From the NCBI GenBank assembly GCA_044376365.1, contig JBILLA010000019.1:1-21569 (forward strand): a stretch of DNA of 21,569 bases, given 5' to 3'. Under the pieces are notes generated by a model that was given only the letters and a program-made list of their open reading frames with translations, did no database searches and was not told where the DNA came from. The position numbers were made by a program, and so were the translations under genes. This document shows, piece by piece, positions 16,387 through 21,569 of this stretch (its first letter is position 1; every line of letters starts with the position of its first letter). Source of the stretch: JBIKWN01 sp044376365 (GTDB lineage: Bacteria; Bdellovibrionota_C; UBA2361; JBIKWN01).

Positions 16387-16534
16387 GTGTTCTGATCTGT
16401 ACGTATTAGTGATGATGTAGCTCTATTACGCCAAAAAAAAAAGGGGTGATCTTCATATTTCTTTATTTTTTAGTAGGAAACTTTGTTAGGTTCAAACCCG
16501 ATTCATTCGTGAGACGTAAAACAAGTCTGAAGTC
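16387..16534. promoter_or_regulatory. Divergent intergenic region before the Tad operon
   Basis: These 148 bp should hold the promoters for the unknown minus-strand gene and for the tad operon. They contain a run of ten A residues (16433-16442) followed by GGGG, and an AT-rich block (16450-16475) that could act as an upstream element. I could not place a convincing -35/-10 pair, a sigma-54 site or a terminator hairpin. Confidence 0.35.
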
Positions 16535-17896
16535 ATGATTGATATTTTAGTCGTAGATACCAGTGCAGAACAGCGAGCTCGATTGTGTGATCGAATTCTT
16601 GCGCTGCAGAGTGAAGTCACCCGCCTGACCCATGCGGCTCCTCAGGTCTCGCTTCGACCTGCAGCTCCACAAGAGCTCTCGTACCTCAAGCAACCTGATT
16701 TCGTTATCCTCGGGAAAGGATTCCTTACTGAAGACTTGGTGCAAATCGCATCGGTGAAAAAATCATTCCCTGAGAGCCACATCATCGCAGAAGTCAGCAA
16801 AGATCTCGCTAGCTTTGCAGTTGCAGAACAGATGGTGCGACTTGGTGTTGATGACATGCTCTCTGATGAAATCAGTGCACCTGATTTCTTTCGTAAAATG
16901 ATCCTGTTAGGAAAAAAAGAGCGAACGGAGTCGAGTGGAAAACTTATTGTTGTTGATAGCGGTAAAGGAGGCACTGGCGTCACGACGATGGTTGCCGCAC
17001 TGGGTGAAGTCCTTCGATCTCATGGAAAGCGAGTCTGTTTGATTGATCTTGATACCGAGACGCAAGACTTAACTCGATTCCTGCAAGTTCGTCCGACCGT
17101 CAATGAAAATTTATCCGCTGTTCTTGAGCAGGGTAAAGCTATTGTCAAAGAGTGCGTCGATCAGATGTTAGTTTCAATTGACGGCGATTCTGATCTGAAT
17201 ATCGTTACGCCACCTGTTTTCGATCTGATGACACATGATCCTCGTTCTCAAATGATTCGTACCTTTCTTGCCGTGCTCGAGCAGCTTGATACAAGTTTTG
17301 ATGTAGTCATCATTGATGTTGCTGGTTTGCGCGGTGCTTTGCAGCTTGCGCTACAACGTATTGCGGACTGCTACCTCTATGTTGCAAATCCAGAGCTTGC
17401 TTCGATCTTTGCTACGATTCACGCAATTCAGCGTGCAGCAGAAACCCACATAAAGCAGGATATTCGCATTATGCTCAATACGCGGACCATGCAAGGCTTG
17501 CCTCGCTCGTTGGTCAGTGCCGAGCTTGTCAAAGCAACAGGTCTTGATGCATCGCAGATTCTTGCAGGGAGTGTGCCATGGTCACAAGCATTGCTCTCAT
17601 GGCCTGGTTCCGCAGGATCGCTATTTACTGGAAGTGCAAAGAAAATTGAGCATCATCTTTCTCAGATGCTTGCTGAACTCTCGTACATTGATCTTCAGCC
17701 AACGACGACGCTCAAACCACCTGTTATACATCGCATCATTGAGCGAACTGTTTCAGGCTTTGCAAAATTGTCGACACGACGCGGACATGCTCCTGTGAAA
17801 AAAATATCAATTCAAGCCTCTGGGGTGCAGCAGCCAACTGTTGCAGCAATGCCTGCCATTGAACCACCGAGGATTGCATTGCCAATGATTGAATAA
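16535..17896 (+). CDS. tadZ: Tad pilus localisation ATPase TadZ/CpaE
   Basis: A 453-residue protein with two domains. Residues 1 to about 125 form a receiver-like domain (MIDILVVDTSAEQRARL at the start, PDFVILGKGFLTED at 54-67). The usual phosphorylated aspartate position after the third strand is not an Asp, as in the atypical receivers of TadZ proteins. Residues about 135-390 form a MinD/ParA-type ATPase with the deviant Walker A DSGKGGTGVTT (141-151, signature Lys144), LIDLDTETQDLTRFL (169-183) and VVIIDVAG. TadZ proteins act early in Tad pilus assembly, placing the machine at a cell pole. The C-terminal 60 residues are a Pro/Thr-rich tail. It opens the operon, 26 nt before the pilin gene. 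Confidence 0.9.
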   Translation: MIDILVVDTSAEQRARLCDRILALQSEVTRLTHAAPQVSLRPAAPQELSYLKQPDFVILGKGFLTEDLVQIASVKKSFPESHIIAEVSKDLASFAVAEQMVRLGVDDMLSDEISAPDFFRKMILLGKKERTESSGKLIVVDSGKGGTGVTTMVAALGEVLRSHGKRVCLIDLDTETQDLTRFLQVRPTVNENLSAVLEQGKAIVKECVDQMLVSIDGDSDLNIVTPPVFDLMTHDPRSQMIRTFLAVLEQLDTSFDVVIIDVAGLRGALQLALQRIADCYLYVANPELASIFATIHAIQRAAETHIKQDIRIMLNTRTMQGLPRSLVSAELVKATGLDASQILAGSVPWSQALLSWPGSAGSLFTGSAKKIEHHLSQMLAELSYIDLQPTTTLKPPVIHRIIERTVSGFAKLSTRRGHAPVKKISIQASGVQQPTVAAMPAIEPPRIALPMIE

Positions 17897-17922
17897 CGTA
17901 ATGACTGTAAAGGAGTATCTAT

Positions 17923-18108
17923 ATGAAAAATAATAAGAAACAAAAAGGGTTCACATTGCTTGAATACACTGCAGGCGCTGCCGTAATCATCGGTGTGGTC
18001 TGGGTGGCAGTAAATGCAATGGGTGGAAGCCTTCGTGATGTTTTTGATGCAATTTCACGCTGGGCAAACGGACGCGTCAGCCAAATTGATAACGGTTCGG
18101 GTAATTAA
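17923..18108 (+). CDS. flp: Flp-type pilin, major Tad pilus subunit precursor
   Basis: A 61-residue prepilin. A short basic leader (MKNNKKQKG) precedes the hydrophobic helix FTLLEYTAGAAVIIGVVWVA. Cleavage after Gly9 would give a mature protein of 52 residues with Glu5 and Tyr6, the pair that marks Flp pilins. The leading FTLLE resembles classical type IV pilins more than usual Flp sequences. After the helix come only about 30 residues, rich in Gly, Asn and Ser (ANGRVSQIDNGSGN), the normal short Flp tail. AAGGAG lies eight bases before the ATG. The prepilin peptidase (TadV/CpaA) that would cut it is not in the window. Confidence 0.9.
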   Translation: MKNNKKQKGFTLLEYTAGAAVIIGVVWVAVNAMGGSLRDVFDAISRWANGRVSQIDNGSGN

Positions 18109-18113
18109 TCGCC

Positions 18114-19019
18114 ATGGCTGTTCGATATCGAGCTCGGCAACGTCGTGGCGTAACATCATTTACACCAGCAATTGTATTCTTAGGTGGTTCAATCCTAATG
18201 AGTGCTCTTGTTCTGTCGTTTACCTCTCAAAAGCAAGAGGTAAAACCACAGCCTATTGTTGTTGCTGAGTTCGATACGGTCTCTTTGCCAGTGCCTACCA
18301 AATCGGTGCCAGCAGGGGTGAAGGGAAAAGATATTCTGTATAAGTTTGTTTCATTCCCGAAACAACAGATTCCACAGGGCGCAATTACCGATATTACATT
18401 GATTGCAGATCAGGCTACGAACGCAGTGTTGCCTGCCGATTTACCACTTTTTGAGAGTAATTTTTCAAAAGCTGGGCATACATCTAATCCAGTCATTGAG
18501 CGTATTCCAGCAGGCATGCGAGCGATGACGATTCGCGTGGATGCAACAACAGCGGTTGAAGGATGGGCAGGAAGTGGTGCTATTGTTGATGTTTTGCTGG
18601 TCACCAAAGATCAAACAAAAGTTGTCGCAGAAAAAGTACGAATTCTTTCTGCTGAACGATCCGTCGCACCTGTTGAAGGATCTGGTGCGCCGTCAGTGCC
18701 AAATACGATTACTGTTCTCGTTACGCAGGAGCAGTGCCTTGCAATTAATACAGCGATTCCGCTTGGTAAGATTGCATTTGCTCTTCGTAGTACTGCTGAT
18801 GAAGCAACATGGAGTGACAGTATTTATACGCCTGAGCGATTGCAAGGTGCTGCTATTGCATCGCATGAAAAACGTCCTCAAATATCTGGGTTTGTCTCAG
18901 TGAAAGATAATGGCAGTAAGCCAGGTAAACAATTTGCATTTACTGATGGGCGGTGGATTAAGACTGATGCCGTACCAACTGGATTTTTAGTTGATAGAGT
19001 TGATGAGGTAGCAAAATGA
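18114..19019 (+). CDS. cpaB: Flp pilus assembly protein CpaB/RcpC
   Basis: A 301-residue inner-membrane-anchored periplasmic protein of the Tad machine. A basic N terminus is followed by one membrane helix (about residues 16-37, FTPAIVFLGGSILMSALVLS). An SAF-like domain follows, with TKSVPAGVKGKDI and VLPADLPLFES. The diagnostic RcpC/CpaB stretch is IPAGMRAMTIRVDA then GWAGSGAIVDVLLVT (about 128-161), which matches the VPPGMRAVSIRVD and PGDRVDVLLT of the family. ITVLVTQEQCLAINTAIPLG forms the later part. CpaB normally helps stabilise the outer-membrane secretin. Here the next gene is tadA, not the secretin. It begins 5 nt after flp and overlaps tadA by 4 nt (ATGA). Confidence 0.88.
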   Translation: MAVRYRARQRRGVTSFTPAIVFLGGSILMSALVLSFTSQKQEVKPQPIVVAEFDTVSLPVPTKSVPAGVKGKDILYKFVSFPKQQIPQGAITDITLIADQATNAVLPADLPLFESNFSKAGHTSNPVIERIPAGMRAMTIRVDATTAVEGWAGSGAIVDVLLVTKDQTKVVAEKVRILSAERSVAPVEGSGAPSVPNTITVLVTQEQCLAINTAIPLGKIAFALRSTADEATWSDSIYTPERLQGAAIASHEKRPQISGFVSVKDNGSKPGKQFAFTDGRWIKTDAVPTGFLVDRVDEVAK

Positions 19020-20380
19020 AACGGCTCTCACTGGCAAGTCAAGAAACATACCTGCCAGTAGTTGCTGGAAGCTCGCACGAGCGCAAGCCGCAGTTCTCAT
19101 CGGCGACAATTATATATGTGCTGCAAGAAATGCTTCGCGAGCTTGCACAACATCCAGAAGAAGTACTCAGTGATGAAAAAGAGTTAACAAGAATTTTACA
19201 GACTGTTGAGCAAGCAGTTGGGATGCAGCTCACCCAACTAGAGCGCACAGAAATACTTGCGAGTATTGAAAAAGAGCAGCGAACGTTTGGTGTTCTGCAA
19301 GAGCTTGTCGATGATCCAAGTGTCTCTGATATCATTATAACAGACTACGCACATATTACCGTTCAAAAAGGACGTCGTAATATTCGTACCGATTACTCGT
19401 TTGCGACACCTGCTGCATATGAGATTTTCGTTGAGCGATTGTTAACAAAAGCAGGTTCAAGTTACTCAACAAAGAAACCTATCGCTGATGGTATGCTTGG
19501 ATCATTTGCCCGTATTCATGCAGTGCATAAGTCTATCTGTGAAGGAGGACCCTATGTCACCATCAGGCTTAACCGTTTCTCATCAGTGCATATTGCAGAT
19601 CTATTAAAAGCAGGGCTTGCGCCGCGACCAGTGTTTACGTACCTCGAAGCAATTGTTGCGACAGGGCACACCATCTTAATAGCTGGTGAGGTTGGTACCG
19701 GTAAAACAACTTTAGCGCGTGCCCTTGCAGGAACAATTCCTTCTGATGAATCTATTATCGTTATTGAAGATACCCCTGAAATTCGGCTCACGCATCCGCA
19801 CGTTCGTTATGTGACGACTCGCGAAGCAAACACTGATGGTGCAGGTAAAATTTCACCGAGCGAATGTATTCGCGCAGGTATGCGTATGGCAATGAACCGC
19901 ATCATTTTCGGAGAAATTCGAGATGCTGAAGCGGCTGAAAGTTTTATTGATGTGTGTGCTTCAGGTCATCCAGGGCTTTCAACGATTCATGCACGTACTG
20001 CATATGATGCTGTTGCTCGTCTTGAACTATTCCTCGGACGAGCACAGAAAGGAGTTGAGAAACGGGTGTTAACTGAGCAGATTGCGACAGCGCTGCATGT
20101 CATCGTACACATTGATATTTGTAAGGCGACTGGCTTGCGTCGCATTATGGAAGTCAAAGAGATTGGCCCGTTTTCAGATGGTGTTTTGCGTCAACGAGAT
20201 ATCTTTCGCTATGCGCCAAAAGATGGACAGCCAAGTTGGAATGTTTGTCACAAGGTGAGTGGATACCGAGAGAAACTTGAACATGCGGAACGACCCTCTG
20301 TCCTCTCTCACTTACCGCATGAAGTGGGATTTTCGGTTGAAGAGCAGCTCCAACAGTTTCGCACAAGGGAAGCAGCATGA
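19016..20380 (+). CDS. tadA: Tad pilus assembly/secretion ATPase TadA/CpaF
   Basis: A 454-residue hexameric secretion ATPase of the GspE/VirB11 superfamily that powers Flp pilus extension on the cytoplasmic face. Visible motifs: DDPSVSDIIITDYAHITVQK (about 99-118, N-terminal domain), GGPYVTIRLNRFS (177-189), Walker A GEVGTGKTTLA (224-234), Asp box IVIEDTPEIRL (248-258), Walker B IIFGEIRDAEA (296-306) and His box SGHPGLSTIHA (316-326). All are intact. The N terminus (about 1-60) is variable as usual. It starts in an ATGA overlap with cpaB and ends in an ATGA overlap with tadB, so the three are translationally coupled. Confidence 0.95.
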   Translation: MKRLSLASQETYLPVVAGSSHERKPQFSSATIIYVLQEMLRELAQHPEEVLSDEKELTRILQTVEQAVGMQLTQLERTEILASIEKEQRTFGVLQELVDDPSVSDIIITDYAHITVQKGRRNIRTDYSFATPAAYEIFVERLLTKAGSSYSTKKPIADGMLGSFARIHAVHKSICEGGPYVTIRLNRFSSVHIADLLKAGLAPRPVFTYLEAIVATGHTILIAGEVGTGKTTLARALAGTIPSDESIIVIEDTPEIRLTHPHVRYVTTREANTDGAGKISPSECIRAGMRMAMNRIIFGEIRDAEAAESFIDVCASGHPGLSTIHARTAYDAVARLELFLGRAQKGVEKRVLTEQIATALHVIVHIDICKATGLRRIMEVKEIGPFSDGVLRQRDIFRYAPKDGQPSWNVCHKVSGYREKLEHAERPSVLSHLPHEVGFSVEEQLQQFRTREAA

Positions 20381-21060
20381 TTTTGCACCGTGCGGCTCGA
20401 ACTCAGCTTCAGGATCTTTTGCGCGGTGGTGACATTGTTGCGCCCACTCTTAAAAAAAGTCTTCATGGTGCTACTGCTCAACGTATCTCTTTTTTTGAGC
20501 GACAGCAGCAACGAAAGCATAAATTTGAAGAAGATTATCCAGCATTTCTTTTAGCTGTTGCTTCAGCATTACGCACAGGACTTGATCCATTTGTTGCGAT
20601 TGAATCAGTTGAGACTATGTTGCCATCCACATCGCTGTTACGTCATGAAATTGAGCGCTTTCGCACACAGCTTGCTGCAGGTGTTCCTGAAGAGGAAGCA
20701 ATTTTTTCATTTGCTTCAACAATCAATCATCCCGATGTACGACTGTTTACAACAGCACTCTTGTTAGCGCGGCGAGAGGGTTCTTCACTTGGGGGCTGTT
20801 TACAACGACTCAATCGCTTTACTCGCCAACGTCAAGCGTTTCGACGAAAAGCAAAAAGTGCTGTTGCAATGCAACGTCTTTCAAGTTTTGGAATTATTGG
20901 TTGCAGCTTGCTTATTGGCATCATGCAGATAGGCATGAATCAGCAAAGTTTTTTTGAAGCGTGGCACCATCCACTTGGGCGAATCTTACTTGCGAGTGGT
21001 GGATCACTCCTTGCTGCTGGCTTTGTGTGGATCCTCTACTTAGGGAGGACCAGACTGTGA
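20377..21060 (+). CDS. tadB: Tad pilus inner-membrane platform protein TadB (short form)
   Basis: A 227-residue T2SSF-domain protein, one of the two platform proteins on which TadA acts. The domain begins at EEDYPAFLLAVASALRTGLD (about 49-68) and includes ARREGSSLGGCLQRLNRFTR. Two membrane helices end it: SSFGIIGCSLLIGIMQIGM and ILLASGGSLLAAGFVWILYL. Typical TadB proteins of about 300 residues carry further helices before the T2SSF domain; here the first 45 residues are polar and basic (QRISFFERQQQRKHK) and no helix precedes it. The ATG at 20377 lies in the overlap with tadA, so truncation by a wrong start is unlikely. It ends in a GTGA overlap with tadC. Confidence 0.88.
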   Translation: MILHRAARTQLQDLLRGGDIVAPTLKKSLHGATAQRISFFERQQQRKHKFEEDYPAFLLAVASALRTGLDPFVAIESVETMLPSTSLLRHEIERFRTQLAAGVPEEEAIFSFASTINHPDVRLFTTALLLARREGSSLGGCLQRLNRFTRQRQAFRRKAKSAVAMQRLSSFGIIGCSLLIGIMQIGMNQQSFFEAWHHPLGRILLASGGSLLAAGFVWILYLGRTRL

Positions 21061-21569
21061 TACAGCATGTACTGATTATTATGGTACCATGTCTGTTGGT
21101 GTTAAGTGGCCTCTACTTGGCGCGACATGAGCAGCGCGTGAAAGTGCAAGCAAAACTGTATGATCTTGCTGATGATGGTATGCTTACGGCTCATCATACT
21201 AAGCGCGAATACGGATTGCTCAAAACTAAACAAATAGTACCACTCGTATTGGTTGCGATAAGCTTCGTGATGCAAAGTGTGAGGGGTGCAAGCCTTGGCA
21301 CTACTATAGCTTCATCATTGATAGCAGGTGCAGTCGGTGTTTTGATAGCAGAGCAGCTTAAGAAACGAAAAGCTGCAAATGCGCAAAAAGCGATTGACTA
21401 CTTTTTGCCCCTTGTGATGGAGCGAGTTGTGATGGCAGCAGAGGCAGGATTAGATATTCTGCCTGCAATTAAAGCTGTCGTGAGTATTGAAGAGCGTCAG
21501 CATTCGTTCCTCAACGAACGACATCTTCCTACGAGCGAGGATCCTGTCAGCCGAGCACTAGCAACTGTT
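21057..21569 (+). CDS. tadC: Tad pilus inner-membrane platform protein TadC, N-terminal part (runs off the right edge)
   Basis: A frame of 171 codons opens at a GTG overlapping the tadB stop (GTGA) and stays open to the last base. It has an N-terminal membrane helix (IQHVLIIMVPCLLVLSGLYL), a loop of about 35 polar residues, then two hydrophobic stretches, QIVPLVLVAISFVMQSV and TTIASSLIAGAVGVLIA. Next is the start of a T2SSF domain, AIDYFLPLVMERVVMAAEAG followed by LDILPAIKAV, the hallmark of TadC/GspF-type platform proteins. The C-terminal half is outside the window. The order after tadB and the coupling support the call. Confidence 0.9.
   Translation, partial: MIQHVLIIMVPCLLVLSGLYLARHEQRVKVQAKLYDLADDGMLTAHHTKREYGLLKTKQIVPLVLVAISFVMQSVRGASLGTTIASSLIAGAVGVLIAEQLKKRKAANAQKAIDYFLPLVMERVVMAAEAGLDILPAIKAVVSIEERQHSFLNERHLPTSEDPVSRALATV

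Noticed and set aside
16433..16442. Run of ten A residues as a minus-strand terminator tail
   Set aside because: No GC-rich hairpin precedes the T run on the minus strand, and it lies upstream of the minus-strand gene, not after it.
16489..16499. GGTTCAAACCC resembling a tRNA T-arm
   Set aside because: The flanking bases do not form the 5-bp T stem, and no D arm, anticodon arm or acceptor stem can be folded around it.
1..21569. CRISPR arrays, transposases, integrases, phage genes or other mobile DNA
   Set aside because: No regularly spaced repeats, no terminal inverted repeats with a transposase, and no mobile-element protein motifs were seen; gene order and base use look chromosomal throughout.

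Overview
The window is a dense, ordinary-looking bacterial chromosome segment of roughly balanced base composition. There are no insertion sequences, CRISPR arrays, rRNA or tRNA genes that I can see. Single-copy housekeeping genes (groES-groEL, prfA-prmC, trmO) lie beside a Tad/Flp pilus operon and several genes I cannot assign. A secreted protein ending in an outer-membrane-type phenylalanine, a Tad system and a GroEL tail rich in Gly-Met suggest a Gram-negative, possibly of the broad deltaproteobacterial or Bdellovibrio-like lineages. That placement is an inference with low confidence.

Left part (1-7954): the N-terminal third of an adenine deaminase (ade, minus, running off the left edge) diverges from a small exported protein (886-1560). 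A five-gene minus-strand run follows, transcribed from 7954 down to 1573: a 676-residue unknown helical protein, a 672-residue protein with an RNase II/R (RNB) fold whose active site looks degraded, trmO (tRNA t6A37 methyltransferase), a small YkoF/MTH1187-type thiamine-binding-like protein, and an isovaleryl-CoA-dehydrogenase-type acyl-CoA dehydrogenase. Overlaps of 4 and 8 nt and gaps of 12 and 49 nt suggest one transcription unit.

Middle (7955-12431): a 418-bp gap without a convincing gene precedes a 491-residue protein built as helical domain, Pro/Val/Ala linker and beta-rich tail. A 117-residue Ser/Ala/Thr-rich disordered protein with a very strong ribosome binding site follows on the minus strand. 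Then comes the groES-groEL operon (minus) with a clear intrinsic terminator behind groEL.

Right part (12432-21569): divergent from groES is a beta-lactamase/class C-type serine hydrolase fold protein that has lost its SxxK nucleophile motif. It is followed 7 nt later by prfA (RF1) and prmC, the release-factor glutamine methyltransferase, overlapping through TTGA. A minus-strand unknown gene (15745-16386) overlaps the end of prmC. The window ends in a plus-strand Tad pilus operon: tadZ/cpaE, flp pilin, cpaB/rcpC, tadA/cpaF, tadB and a truncated tadC, the last four coupled by 4-nt overlaps. No secretin gene (cpaC/rcpA) or prepilin peptidase is in the window; they may lie beyond the right edge or elsewhere.

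The most unusual content is two enzyme-fold proteins that appear to have lost their catalytic residues (the RNB-fold and serine-hydrolase-fold proteins), and the unassigned large protein translationally coupled to the degenerate RNB protein in front of trmO.
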